From Fragum whitleyi (taxonomy: Eukaryota > Mollusca > Bivalvia > Cardiida > Cardiidae): a stretch of 64,000 nt of DNA. Shown in pieces: positions 21,561 through 63,922 of the stretch; within the stretch, counting starts at the first letter, position 1; each line of letters opens with the position of its first letter. A program made the position numbers and the translations under genes. The notes below the pieces were generated by a model. It ran no database searches. It had not been told where the DNA came from and was given only the letters and a program-made list of their open reading frames with translations. The DNA lies in contig OX411556.1 of NCBI GenBank assembly GCA_948146395.1, positions 26,608,596 to 26,672,595 on the forward strand, given 5' to 3'.

Positions 21561-22255
21561 CATTTCGACATGGATGTTGTTCTCAAATGAAAGCCTATGC
21601 CCTAATGAGTGATTCTGTAAAAAATAAAGCCTCTGGGATAAATATTGATAGAAATAAAAAACTTTAACCTAATGCCGACGCCGACGCCGACATCCGAGGG
21701 TATGACAATAGCTCTTCCGAGACTTTCGTCCCGGGCGAGCTAAAAAGTGAAAATCTTCAAAAATCTTTTTCTCTGAAACCAGAAAGCAGACAGCTTTCAT
21801 ATTTGGTATGTAGCATCATCTAGTGGACCCCTACCAACTTTGTTCATATCAAGACCCTGGGGTCATATTTTGGCTCCACCCAGGCACATCCCTTTTAGCT
21901 CATCTGAACATGTTTGGTGAAAATAGGAAAACCTTCAAAAATCTTCTTCTCTTAAACCAGAAGGCAGACAGCTTTCATATTTGGTATGTATCATCATCTA
22001 ATGGACCTCTACCAAGTTTGTTCATATCAAGACCCTGGGGTCACATTTGGGCTCCCCCCGGGCGCATCCCGTTTTACATATAATCAAAGAGCGCAAAGGC
22101 ATATCTGTCTTGCTCTTGGCTGAATATATTCCATGGTATTGATCTTATGTAGAAATTATCTCCTTTTTGACATCTGCCTTTTTAATTAATGTGATGTCCC
22201 AGGGGTCAAAGAGACACAGGTGAGCGATCTAGGACCATCATAGTCCTCTTGTTTT

Positions 22256-24825
22256 GTTGTTGGTGCAGCACAACATTAACTTCAAAGTCCACCCCTTGTA
22301 TGTTCATCCCTTTATCATTCCTATTTTTGGACTGTAAAAGTGAACCAAGATCAATATAATGCCCTTGACGTACGGTATTTTGTCCTTGTTAGTTTACCTG
22401 AGCACAAAGTGCTCAAGGTAGCTATTGTGATCTATCGATGTCTGGCATCCATCTGTCCGTCTGTCTGTCACGGCGTAAACAATTTCTTTATATGACATCT
22501 CCTCCTAAACTTCTTGGTAAAAATCAGCCAAACTTGGCAGGGATATTCCTTGGGTGGTCCCTTGTAAAAATTGCTAAAATGGAAAGGATCTGTGCCATAT
22601 CACGGGAAAAGGGGCCTTAGTAACAATTTTCTTGTTTACACTCTAGAAGCCACTAATATGGTCCAATCATCATGAAACTTTGTCAAAATGTTTGTTAAGT
22701 CATGAGGATGAACTAAATGGGAAGGATCTGTGCCATATCACGGGAAAAGGGGCCTTAATGACAATTTTTCTTTGTTTACACTCTAGTGGCCACAAATATA
22801 GTCCAATCTTCATGAAACTTGGTCAGAATGTTTGCCAGGTCACAAGGATGAATCCTATGGAAAATGGGAAGGATTCTTGCCATATCACAGGAAAAGGGGT
22901 CTTATTGACATTTTTTATTTGTTTTCACTCTAGAAGCCACAAATAAGGTCCAATCATCATGAAACTTGGTCAGAATATTTGTTAGGTCATAAGGATGAAC
23001 TTTTTTGAAAATGGGAAGGATCCATGCAATATCACTGGAAAAGGGGTCTTAATGACAATTTTACTGTTAAGAGCTGCAGACGCCACAAAAATGGTCCAAT
23101 CATCATGAAACTTGGGCAGAATGTTTGTTAAGTCATGAGGATGAACTTTTTGAAAATGGGAAGGATCCGTGCAATATTACTGGAAAAGGGGTCTTAATGA
23201 CAATTTTCTTGTTTACACTCTTGAAGTCATAAATATGGTCTTATCGCCATTAAACTTTGTCAGAATGTTTGTAAGGGCATGAGGATGAACTTTTTTGAAA
23301 ATGGGAAGGATCAATGCAATATCAGGGAAAAAGGGGTCTTAATGACAAAATTTTTTGTTAATACTCTAGAAGCCACAAATATGGCTCAATCATCATGAAA
23401 CTTGGTCAGAATGTTATTTATGTCATGAGGATGAACTCTTGAAAATGGGAAGGCTCTGTGCCATATCACGGGAAAAGGGGCCTTAATGACAATTTTCTTG
23501 TAAAAGCTCCAGATGCCACAAATCTGGTCCAATTTTCATGAAAATTGGTTAAAACATTACTCAGGTGAGCGCTTTAGTGCCCTCAGGGTCCTCTTGTTTG
23601 CTTGACTTAAGTGCTTCCCAATGGTGTTATGGATGTTTTGAATTGGGGCTAAATCTGGTATTTGTAACCTTATGGCATCAAACACATTACCTGATGCACT
23701 TATGGATGGTATTGAAGCTGTCTTACCACTTTCCTGGTTATTGTCCACATAAATTTGTCTGTCAGGGATGGAATTTCTACTGGATCTTATGTCTCTTTTG
23801 CTCGTTTAGTAGGATTGCTTGTGGACATGCTTGGTGCAGGTTCACTCACACATTCTTTTCACGGTATCTTTTGGGTGTTTTGCGCTTTCGTGTTCTGATG
23901 GACATGATGGATCATGAAAATACTCAAAGAGAAGCCCCATAAACAAGTATTCCTGAAATAAGAAAAAAACAACGAAGCCAAAGGGGACTCCATTTGTCTG
24001 GGGTTATTGAAAGTGCAGAAAATGTATTGTAATAAGTATATGTACACATGAATAAATGCAACCCACCAAGATGAGGATTCACAATTGTTAGAAAAAAACA
24101 AAACCTATAAACAAAGTATGAAATGGTTTTTCCTAAAGCTTATTCTAAAGCAATTGAATGCGTAGACATAACAAGATGCCTTGCCTTAGCAAGATCTTAG
24201 CAAGTCATCGGATGCAAGACCATCCATGCTATTCGATACAACAAACGTTCAGAACAAACATCTTTTTATCCATGTGCTACGGTATTTAACAAGAAATCTT
24301 TAAAAACATGTTATTAGCTGAAATGAAGTAATGAAATCACTTACCTTTGTTCTTTTGCAAAAATGGAGGTGAGTTACTTCAGGCTTAGACTTGCAGTTTT
24401 ACTGATCGTTTTGGTAGACTGGAAGATGCTATGGAAACATCGAGTACTATTAACTAGTATTAGTCCTTATTATTTTCTTTTTCTTTCAACATTTTGGCTA
24501 TAAAAAGTTATGTGAAATGTACTTACCAGAAGTGCTCTCTTCTGTCTAGTTGTAGGTGGATAAAGTTGACCTTGAGGTACTTGATGCCCTTGAGGGTTCC
24601 TAAAAGCATACAGTTAACAGATTCTTCATTTGTTCATACTGTTCTGTCATTGTCTCATACATTGTTTTCTCTGTTGGTTGGCATATGTTTCTACTTGTCT
24701 CTACTTATCTATATTATCCTCATTGGTTGGCTCATTGTTGCTGAATCTCATACATATTTCTTTTCTAAGGTTGTCTGTTTTTGAAAAAAAAAATAAAGTT
24801 TTTGTCATGACTTTGTTACCACAAG
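22256..24825 (-). pseudogene. Duplicated gene-like block, copy 2, split by an inserted element
   Basis: Sequence 22310-22388 plus 23600-24825 matches 8336-9618. The exon-like piece encoding NPQGHQVPQGQLYPPTTRQK (minus strand, about 24522-24594) keeps its donor. The next piece has TAA in the frame that is open in copy 1. The N-terminal part of the frame at 23557-23748 (SGNVFDAIRLQIPDLAPIQ) is shared with copy 1. Both copies keep the same exon-intron layout, so they arose by DNA duplication and not by retroposition. No function can be assigned. Confidence 0.45.
22389..23599 (+). mobile_element. CACCTGAG-family element with units of about 150 bp
   Basis: It runs from AGTTTACCTGAGCACAAAGT to TACTCAGGTGAGCGCTTTAG plus CTCTTGTTT. 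About seven units carry CACTCTAGAAGCCACAAATA, GTCCAATCATCATGAAACTT, GGTCAGAATGTTTGTTAGG and GATCTGTGCCATATCACGGG. The host sequence TTTTGTCCTT...GCTTGACTTAAG is continuous in the other block copy (8391-8410), which marks the insertion point. Confidence 0.85.
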
Positions 24826-24855
24826 ACAGAGGAGATTGACGAGGACTTGTCATAA

Positions 24856-25098
24856 TTAACCCTTGTCATGCTGAATAAATTTTGGCCAAAAATTTTCATC
24901 AAAATCAAAGGGCAGAAAGCACTGAAAGTACCAACTGTAGGTCAATTTTTATTTGAAAAACTAAATCTATTAACAATTCTGGTTTTGAAGTGAGAAACAG
25001 GTGGTGTAGACTTACATCAGACTGCACATATGTGCAGGCTGATGTTAGTCTGTAGCTCCTGCCAAAGTAGGAATATTCCTGGGTTCAGCAAGGGTTAA
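24856..25098 (+). mobile_element. Palindrome-centred MITE, copy 2
   Basis: Ends are TTAACCCTTGTCATGCTGAA and GTTCAGCAAGGGTTAA. The centre is CATCAGACTGCACATATGTG followed by CAGGCTGATG, a near-perfect palindrome. Confidence 0.85.
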
Positions 25099-25227
25099 AG
25101 AAGGTTTGCCTAGGTTCTGAACTGATGTCCCTGTTGGAGTCTTGACCACTTTTAGTTCAGGGGAGGTCAGTAGAAGGACTTCCCACATGTTTAAGTTGTC
25201 AAGGCTAGAATCCATCAAGCTTGGTAC

Positions 25228-27357
25228 ACTAGCCACTGGGGCTATTGTCATGGGGTTGTGTGCGTCCATTCGTCAGTCCGTCTGTGTATGCGTCCAGTCG
25301 TAATTTTTTTCTTAATCTTCTCAGAAACTTCTAGATGAATTTCAACCAAACTTCACAGGAATGATCCTTGGGTGACCTTCTTTCAAAATTGTTCAAGAAA
25401 TTATGATCCTATGAAAAACATGGATTAAATGAGCATGGCTAATTTCCAAAATATGGTAAAAAAGTGAGTTTTCTCAGATTCTAATGAATGGATACCAATC
25501 AGATTTTACATGAATGATCCTTGGGTGACCCTCTATCAGTCTACCAAAATTTTCTCTGCACCTAATGGATGGATATCAACCAAAATTCACTTAAGTGATC
25601 CTTGGGTTACCCTTTATCAGACTACAAAAATAGTATGGTGATCTGATGAAGAATATGTCTTTTAAAGGTGGAGGTCATTTTTAGCTCCATTGGCCGAAAG
25701 ACTTAAACTTTTACCTTCTTATCTTCTCCTCCTAAATTACTGGATGGATTTCAATCAAATTTCACAGGAATGTTCCTTGGGTGACCCTCTATCAGATTCC
25801 TTCAAAGAATTCTAATCGGTTGAAAATCATGACTGTAGTTGACATGGCTATTTTCCATACATGGTAATAGGTGAGTTTTCTCAGAAATACCAATTAAATT
25901 TTACATGAATGATCCTTGAGTGACCCTTTATCAGTCTACCAAAAGGTATTGTGGTCGGATGGAAAATATGTATTTTATGGGCGGAGGACATTTCTCTATA
26001 TGTTATATAGTGGAAACTTTGAAAATTGATTTCTCAGAACCTAACTAATGGATAACAACCAAATTTCTTTTGAATGATTCTTTAATGATCCTTTACAAGT
26101 CTGTAAATATATATTGAGATCAGATGAAAAATAAGTGTTTTATTGGCGGAGGTCATTTCTCTTTATGTTATATAGTGAAAACTTTGAAAATCATTTTCTC
26201 AGAATCTAACTGATGGATATTGACCGAATTTCACTGGAATGATTTTTAGTGATATTTTATCAGTCTGCAAAAAATATTGTGATCAGATGCAAAATATGTA
26301 TTTTATTGTCAGAGGTCATTTCTTTTGATATGTTATATGGTGTAATAGTCCCAACAAGGGGTAAAACAGACTTTTTTCAAAGTTCAAACAGGTGGATTTC
26401 AACCAAATATCATAGGAATTTTATTTCTGTGAAGTTGTATCAGGCTGCAAAAAATATTTGATTAGATGAACAGCATGCTCTATATTGGCAGAGGACATTT
26501 CAACACATAAAGTGAATATTTGACCACCCTTTTGGTATCAGCTAAATGATGAATTTTTTTAGACTCATTAAATTTAATGGGTGTAAAGATTGTAGGTTAG
26601 ATGGAACATAAGCTTTGTTAAAATCCAAATGTGTAGAAACATTAGGTGAAATAGGGAGCCTGAGATACCCCCATAGAATTGGTCAGTTTAGTTGAATGAA
26701 GGGTGACTCTGCTCAAAGAGGTCAAGTGGTGTAAAGTGGCCTACTGAGGTTCAGAGTGGGGAAGAAAAAGCTCAGTTGACTGCACTCTAAGGCATTGGGC
26801 AGAATAAAAATAATGGATTTTACTTCTTATTATCAATAGATAGAATTTTGTTTTGGTGACTAACAATTATTGTGAAAGAACACCCTTATAGTGGTATTTA
26901 ATGAAAAGCGGAAAGATCTACAATCAAAATTTTGTGGACAAAATACCAGAATATTATGCAGTAACATTCTGTTAGTATTGAAATTTTTATTTTTGGATTT
27001 CAAACAAATTTCACTGTAAATATCCTTATTTTTAACAGCCTTATCATCCTCTAATAATCATTATCAGGATATTCAGGCCTGTGGAGCGAATCAGGCGCTC
27101 AAGCACCTCTAGTTCTGTATGTTATATTGTGGAAACATTGAAAATCATTTTCTCAGAAACTAAATGTATTTAACAGGTGGAGGTCTGTTTTCTATATGTT
27201 TTTCATTAATCATGAACTTTCCTTTCAAAAATATTTCAGCATGTGATTTATCTTTTTCGTAGAAAAAAGGAAGAGGGAAAATCACTTAAAAACACTTGTC
27301 TAATTGTATCAGTAGATTCAGGCCTGTGGAGCAAATCAGCTTCTCAAGCAGCTCTAG
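25228..27357 (+). mobile_element. AGCTCCACTGGC-family element carrying a nested relative
   Basis: The outer copy begins GCCACTGGGGCTATTGTCAT and ends AGGCCTGTGGAGCAAATCAG plus GCTCTAGTT at about 27357. Its unit phrase GGAGGTCATTT is cut at 25676. It resumes at 27116 with CTGTATGTTATATTGTGG, which is the normal continuation (compare 7989-8010). Between these lies a complete relative, AGCTCCATTGGCCGAAAG to AGGCCTGTGGAGCGAATCAG plus CTCTAGTT, at 25680-27115. Confidence 0.75.
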
Positions 27358-27363
27358 TTTCTT

Positions 27364-28285
27364 TTTAGCTCACCTGAGCACGAAGTGCTCAAGGTGAGCT
27401 ATTTTGATCATACAATGTCCGAAATCAGGAATAGGAAAATCTTCAAAAATCATCTTCTCTGAAACCAGATGGCAGACAATTTTCATATTTGTTATGTAGC
27501 ATCATCTAGTTGACCTCTACCAAATTTGTTCATATCAAGACCCTGGGGTCATTTTTGGGCTTTGCCCGGGCACATCCCTTTTAGCTCTACTAAGCGCGAA
27601 GGGTAAAAAAGGGAAAATCTTCAACAATCTTCTTCTCTTAAACAAGATGGTAGACAGCTTTCATATTTGGTAAGTAGCATCATCCAGTGGACCTCTAACA
27701 AGTTTGTTCAATTCAAGACCCTGGGATCATATTTGGGCTCCAATTGGGCACATAAATTTAGCTAATCTGAGCACTATGGGTGAAAATAGGAAAATCTTCA
27801 AAAATCTTCTTCTTTGAAACCAGATGGCACACAGCTTTCATATTTGGTATGTAGCATCATCTAGAGGACATCTACCAAGTCTTTTCATGTCAAGACCGTG
27901 GGGTTACATTTGGGCCTACCAGGGCACATCCCTTTTAGCTCATCTGAGTACAATTGGTGAAAATCGTCAAAAATGGTCTTCTCTGAAACCAGAAGGCAGA
28001 CAGCTTTCATTTTAGTATGTAGCATCATCTAGTGGACTTCTACAAGGTTTTATCATATCAAGACCCTGGTGTCACATTTGGGCTCCACCCGGGTGCATCC
28101 CCTTTTTACATAGAATCGAAGAGCAAAAATGCATATCTGTCATGCTCTTGGCTGAAAACATTCCATAGTATTGATCTTATGTAGAAATTATCTGCTTTTT
28201 GACATCTGCCTATTTGATTAATGTGATGTCAAAGGGTCAAAGAGACTCAGGTGAGCGATCTAGGACCATCATGGTCCTCTTGTGG
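27364..28285 (+). mobile_element. CACCTGAG-family element with units of about 175 bp
   Basis: It runs from TTTTAGCTCACCTGAGCACG to ACTCAGGTGAGCGATCTAGG plus GTCCTCTTG. Four to five units contain AATCTTCAAAAATCTTCTTC, CAGACAGCTTTCATATTTGG, TAGCATCATCTAGTGGACCT and ATCAAGACCCTGGGGTCA. It serves as the uninterrupted reference for nest level 1. Confidence 0.8.
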
Positions 28286-28414
28286 TGTTTTTTACTTGTC
28301 CATTTAGTACTGTACATATTTTTTTACTAATTGTGTACATGTATTTACCTTTTGAGTCTTCCCTAGCATGTATATTCTGTGTTATTAATGAACTGGCAGG
28401 GCATGGCCGTGACA

Positions 28415-29656
28415 TACGAGGGGCTATCAAAAAGTTTTGAGACTTAAATCATATTTTCTACCATAGATGTCCGACGACTATGAAAATTGCATGAGTGGAA
28501 TTGTATGCCTTCTGACTACGTATTTACCAAGTTTAAGTACAATAGCAGTAATACAATCAATTCCAGATCAAATTAAATTGAGATGGTTGCTGGGTCTCAG
28601 GGCAAAATAGTGATATCATGAACGTCAAACCTACTCTGGATTGCTTTTGTCAGCAATGTTTTTACATGTTATAAACTTTGAATTCCTATCAAGTCCTACA
28701 TATTAAATGTTCCTAAAAGGTCAGTGCACATCCTCACAAAAAATAAATCTCTTTTATGTAAAATTTGTTAAAAAGATATATGTTTGAGTTTTGCGATAAC
28801 GTTTATAAAAGAAAATTCGATTTCCATTCCAACCGCATTAAATGTTTCAAACGGGAGAAAACATATACATGTATATCAATCTTCGATAACATTTAAATAA
28901 AAAAACACCAGAATTGATGTTCAAGAATTATATTCTCATCTTTATTGTTCTATTTGGGACGCAATATGAGTGCAATTCATGCTTTCTTTTAACCCTTTGC
29001 TGTTTAATCCCTGCTTTTTACGTGCCTGTTATTTTATGATTGAGAAAACATTGTGAAAAAAGAAGAAATTGCTTCTGACATGCAATTTCTTCTTTTTCCA
29101 CACTAATTTCTACCCTGCTGAATGGTTATTTTTCAAATAAGATCTACTTTAAATTTTTGTCTGCAAAACATTTGGATTTGGACAGGTCCAAAATCTTGTT
29201 AAATAGGAAAGGGTTAAAAGAATAACCCATATTAGTTGTAAGTACCATACCAAGTGCCCCACGTTACATTCTTTCTGAGAGAATAACGTCGTCTTGGTTG
29301 ATTTGTCCTCTTCCAGTGACAAGCCTTTTTAATTTAACCTCATGATTGCATGTACACTTGTTTCCCATTCAATGCTTATTTCAACACCATTTGATTTTTT
29401 GAAAATCACTTTTGTATTGCGCATTTGGTAGGAATTTCTTTCTCAAGAGTGAGTTTAAAACATGAAGTGCCCCGAAAGCGCATCACTTGGTTTCCATAGC
29501 GCCAGTTCCTAGAGAGATGCGTTGTCATACTTGGTTGAATGTTTGAATAATTAGAACTCACATCCATATGAATAATTTCTGACAGTTTCATCAAAATCTG
29601 ATAAATGATAAAAAAGACATTGCAATTGTCTCAGAACTTTTTGATACCCTCTCGTA
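28415..29656. mobile_element. Mariner-like non-autonomous element
   Basis: TACGAGGGGCTATCAAAAAG plus TTTTGAGAC at the left is mirrored by GTCTCAGAACTTTTTGATAC plus CCTCTCGTA at the right. A TA at each outer edge fits a Tc1/mariner target. Its length of 1242 bp would fit a mariner. However, no open frame of transposase length and no D,D(34)D signature was found, so it is decayed or deleted. A TTAACCCTTTG-type MITE is nested at 28990-29218. Confidence 0.75.
28990..29218. mobile_element. TTAACCCTTTGCTGTT-type MITE, copy 2 (complete)
   Basis: It starts TTAACCCTTTGCTGTTTAAT and ends GGAAAGGGTTAA, with the same internal hairpin (AGAAGAAATTGCTTCTGAC mirrored by GCAATTTCTTCTTTTTCC) as the copy at 265-475. 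It sits inside the mariner-like element. Confidence 0.8.
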
Positions 29657-29797
29657 ATTTGGCAAGTTTACTTTTCAATGTTTTGGGTTATTTCAAAACC
29701 AAGTCCCCAATTATCGTTTATACATGCAAATAACTGTATAAAAAAATCAAAAGGATTCACATGATTGGAGAAAGTGAACATATTTCATTGTTTGGTT

Positions 29798-29862
29798 ACC
29801 AAAGCCTCAAAACTTCAGCTTGGACTAGCTGAAGTTACAAGGTTTTGGTAACCAACCTATGA
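29798..29862. repeat. Near-perfect palindrome centred on GGACTAGC
   Basis: TGGTTACCAAAGCCTCAAAA plus CTTCAGCTTG is mirrored by AGCTGAAGTTACAAGGTTTT plus GGTAACCA. The stem is about 28 bp with a few mismatches. Confidence 0.75.
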
Positions 29863-30437
29863 TTTAGGCTGTCAAGATATTTATGTCGACTATCTAAAAC
29901 AGTAACTAATTATAAATAAAAGCTGATTTACCTTAACCTTAAGTGCAAAGACCCGGTACTTAGCCTCTTCCCTGCCAGGGCAAAAATCATGGATTATACA
30001 TTTGCTCAAAATCAATACAACACGTAAATCTTGTCTATATAGAAAGTAATTACAACAATGTTTGTTTCAAAAGTGAATAGGTTTTTAAATTCAAATAAAC
30101 AAGGAATTTGAACCACATACACCTTTGCTCACCTTTTATCATTCTGTGTCCTTGGCCAGTCATAATAAATTATGTAGAGTTAATAACCTAATTGTAAATA
30201 TTCCTGATTATCTGTGATAACATATCAATTAATTTCAATTCAATTAAAAAAGATAGAATTGTTTATATTGGTTGTTTACTTTACCCCTACCGAGCCCATG
30301 CATGACCAATATTACTGAAAAAATATTAAATTGGTATATGTAACAATTCTCATTATCGCCTATATATCGTCAATAATATTGTCAATTCTTAAATTGACAA
30401 TATTATTGGTAGTTCATAGGCAATAATGTAGATATTT
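29863..30437. other. Intergenic stretch with one perfect palindrome
   Basis: AT-rich. At about 30368-30406 AATAATATTGTCAATT is mirrored by AATTGACAATATTATT around a short centre. Nothing else is recognised. Confidence 0.5.
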
Positions 30438-31070
30438 GTGCACGGCTTGACATTTCCAAGGACTTTACAGGTGCATGGTATGACAAACTTTAAATTTGGG
30501 CAGTCACAAAATATAATGAGAATATTCGCTGACCATTCTGGAAACTGTTTAAACACTTATCTGTCCACAAAGTGCATAGAAAAAACTCTGGTCAGACTGT
30601 GCAGATGCACAGGCTGGCCATAGGCTTTGCTTTGCACACATGTGAAATTGTTGGAAATGTCATGCATATGCTCATTTTACGCTCGGCTGTTTTCAAAGAA
30701 AACCTGAGGAATTATGATCACCTTGGTGTCATTGGTGTTGGTGTGGGCGTTGGCGCGACAAACTTTAACCTTGGTCATAACTTTTGAATGGTAAGTGATA
30801 GAGCCTTCATATTTTTAATACTAATATTTGAGCCTGTGCTTGAATTTTTTCCAACAACTTTACATATGTATGGTATGATAAACAATAAACTTGGGCAGTC
30901 ACAATATGTAATAAGTACTCTCTGACCATGTGAAGACTTGTTAAGCACTAATCTAAGAAGCGCATAGAAAAGACTCTGGTCAGATAATGTAGATGCAAAG
31001 GTTGGCCATAGGCTTTGCTTTGACATTATGTCAAATTGTTGGAAATGTCATGCATAGGCTCATTTTTGTT
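30438..31070. mobile_element. Two GTTGGAAATGTCA-type MITE copies flanking an AGCTCGGCTG-type end
   Basis: The first copy runs from CTTGACATTTCCAAGGAC to GTGAAATTGTTGGAAATGTC at about 30656. The second right end, AAATTGTTGGAAATGTCATG, lies at 31032-31053. Between them, GCTCGGCTGTTTTCAAAGAA at 30681 is the left end of the family also seen nested at 2008. Repeated phrases (AGAAAAAACTCTGGTCAGAC, AGAAAAGACTCTGGTCAGAT) show that the two copies are related. Confidence 0.6.
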
Positions 31071-31398
31071 GAGCTTCTGTGCGTTTAGCAAAACATAGTT
31101 GTTATAATGACAGCTATGTGTGTGTGTGCACTAGTGCGTCTGGACGACAGCCCAATCTTGTCTGGACAATAACTCCTACATTTATAGACAACTTTCGAAA
31201 TAACTTAACAATTGTTCTCTATCATGAGTAGATGTAAAATTTGAAAGAAATTTCAGAAAGCTCCAAGGTCAAGGTAACAACTCATGGTCAAATGTTTAAC
31301 TTGACTTTTCCCAAGCTATGGACAAATTTTGGCGTGGCTGGACAGCAGTTGCCCTGTGACAACCACCAAGTTGATAGTGTACACTCTGCTTTACCCTT

Positions 31399-31500
31399 TT
31401 TAGCTTCACTGGCTGATGGCCAGTAAGAGCAAGCAGCAAGCTATTCATCACGGCATTGTTTCTATTGCATATATGTTTGTGCATCAGCCTGTCTTTGGGT
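31399..31500 (+). mobile_element. Truncated AGCTCCACTGGC-family left end
   Basis: TTTTTAGCTTCACTGGCTGA followed by GCATATATGTTTGTGCATC resembles the left ends at 7436 and 41459. No matching right end is seen nearby. Confidence 0.5.
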
Positions 31501-31534
31501 AAACTTTTTTGTTTCTATATGTGTTTAAAGGCAA

Positions 31535-32105
31535 GACAGCCAGTGTCCTAGCATGGTTGGTAGTGCATCAGACTCCAGTTCATTAGATTCCAAGCTTGGT
31601 CCGTGACAGTGGAACATATCCTTTCTGATATTTGTCTCCTTCTAATGGATGGATAATTGTTAACCTATGTGTAATGAGCAGCAGGAGGCCTTGAAAAGAT
31701 ATTCTGAAATCCATGGTTAGGTGCTCCAACAGCCATTATTACTGAAAAAGAATTAAAAGTGGCATTGAAGCTCATACAAACAAATCAAGAGCTAGACATT
31801 GCTGTTACACTGACATTTTGGGGTATGTAAATAGATGTGTTAATGCGCAAAAGTATTTAAATGTAGGTCCAGATTTGAGCTCCTTTTCCTGATGGCTTCA
31901 CTCATCCTTTCCAACTAATTGTCTCTCTCCAAAGGGTTGATAATTGCAGACCTATGTGGGATAGCAGCTGGAGGCTGGGTAAGTATGTAATGGTTGTACC
32001 CATGTGAGAAATACCAGGAATCCATTGTTATTTGCTCCAGCCTCCGCTATATGACTGCAAGATTGTTCAAAGTGACATTAAATCCCACACGAACAAAACA
32101 AATTG
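31535..32105 (+). mobile_element. Two diverged tRNA-derived SINE copies
   Basis: The first (31535-31785) has a tRNA-like head (TCCTAGCATGGTTGGTAGTG ... GGTCCGTGACAG), then TTTGTCTCC, AACCTATGTG and TTAGGTGCTCCAACAGCC. The second (about 31865-32105) keeps only the body, with TGTCTCTCTCCAAAGGGTTG, GACCTATGTGGGATAGCAGC, TGGAGGCTGG and TTAAATCCCACACG. They match the better preserved SINEs at 44125 and 62229. Confidence 0.6.
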
Positions 32106-32580
32106 ATCAAAGCCCCTGCCTTAACACAGTTTTAAGTATGTCTTTTGAGTAATTTTGTATTTGGTTGTTTCCTGAATAACCTTTATGAGGTGTCTCTCTC
32201 GGAATGGGGTGTATAGAGAATGATCGTTTGTTTCAGTGTAAGATCGATTAATATTTTTTTGAGTAGGTAATGAAATACTACAAATCTACAGGTAAGTGCT
32301 CCAGCCACATCGATAGAAAATGTGTTCAAGGTGGTGTTAAACCCAATTTAGTTAACAAACTATCTGATAAAAATCCAAATATCTAGATAAGTATGAATTT
32401 CCTACAGTGGATTGACTACAAAGTGAATTAAATTGACTAAAAATTCAAAATCATAATGATTAATTAAACCACAAAGCTATTTTTAACCATAGTGATAGAA
32501 AATATTCATTTTTAGGTAATAACTTAATACAATTGTTTATGAACAATCGTAGTAGAAATTTTGACAGGTTTGTGTTTTGG
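32106..32580. other. Intergenic stretch upstream of gene B
   Basis: It contains one more SINE-body remnant (GTAAGTGCTCCAGCCACATC and GGTGGTGTTAAACCCA at about 32293-32350). The rest is AT-rich with nothing recognised. Confidence 0.45.
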
Positions 32581-32584
32581 TAAA

Positions 32585-32900
32585 CCACGTGGACCGGATG
32601 TTTACATTTTCAGCGTCGTTGTTATGAATGAATGTAAGGGAGGCTACTCTCGTGTATCACTGGTCGATTAATTTGTGTATTTTCAACATTTTCATGTGAC
32701 ATTTAATACATATATCTGTTCTTTTATAATGAATAGACATTATCAGAATGTCACGTGCCATTTAGAAAGTAAAAACTGCATTCTGAATAAAGGAAAGTGT
32801 TTGGAACTTCAAAAAGGTCACGACCTTTAGTAATATTGACAGCCAATAAGAGCCTTTAAATACAAATCACGTGACCAAATTCTTGAGTCAAGCACAAAAC
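32585..32900 (+). promoter_or_regulatory. Candidate promoter of the GLCCI1-like gene
   Basis: Three CACGTG boxes lie at 32586-32591 (in CCACGTGG), 32752-32757 and 32868-32873 (in ATCACGTGAC). This class is bound by USF and MiT/TFE bHLH-zip factors. AGGTCACGACCT at 32815-32826 is one base from the IR0 nuclear-receptor palindrome AGGTCATGACCT. CCAAT lies at 32843-32847, and TTTAAATA at 32855-32862 could act as a weak TATA. Transcription would then begin near 32885-32900. All roles are inferred from motifs; no expression evidence is available. Confidence 0.5.
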
Positions 32901-33038
32901 TGAGAGATTTTACCAGAGGCGTTCGTGTCTTTTGTTTGGAAACAGACGTGTGTAAAGTTTGTAAAGTGTTGCAAGGGGGATTTTCAAAAGTTTGGATTGT
33001 TCAATATTTAATTTGTATCTGGAATTCAAACGAACAAA

Positions 33039-63922
<30,884 letters not shown>

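Larger units (their letters stand above)
13757..21745 (-). mobile_element. Nest level 2: inverted element with AGCTCGCCCGGGACGAAAG end
   Basis: Read on the minus strand, it begins at 21745 with AGCTCGCCCGGGACGAAAGT, followed by a GTCGGCGTCGGCGTCGG tract. It ends at about 13757 with a GTTGTCCGCGGACAAC palindrome and CCTTGTT. Its own body is 20554-21745 plus 13757-13918. The body includes about six tandem units of about 170 bp. It carries no recognisable protein. Confidence 0.65.
13365..22254 (+). mobile_element. Nest level 1: outer CACCTGAG-family element
   Basis: The left end AGCTCACCTGAGCATAAAGT is at 13365. The right end CAGGTGAGCGATCTAGGACC plus AGTCCTCTTGTTT ends at 22254. Its own sequence occupies 13365-13757 and 21746-22254. 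Both parts carry the same internal unit (CAGACAGCTTTCATATTTGG, ATCAAGACCCTGGGGTCA) as the uninterrupted relative at 27364-28285. Everything between is inserted DNA. Confidence 0.75.

Noticed and set aside
23565..23942. 125-codon plus-strand frame
   Set aside because: It lies antisense to the decayed exons of the duplicated block. It begins inside the right end of the inserted element and is not kept open in the other copy.
28415..29656. Active mariner transposase gene
   Set aside because: The ends look right, but no frame longer than about 62 codons and no catalytic triad could be found on either strand.
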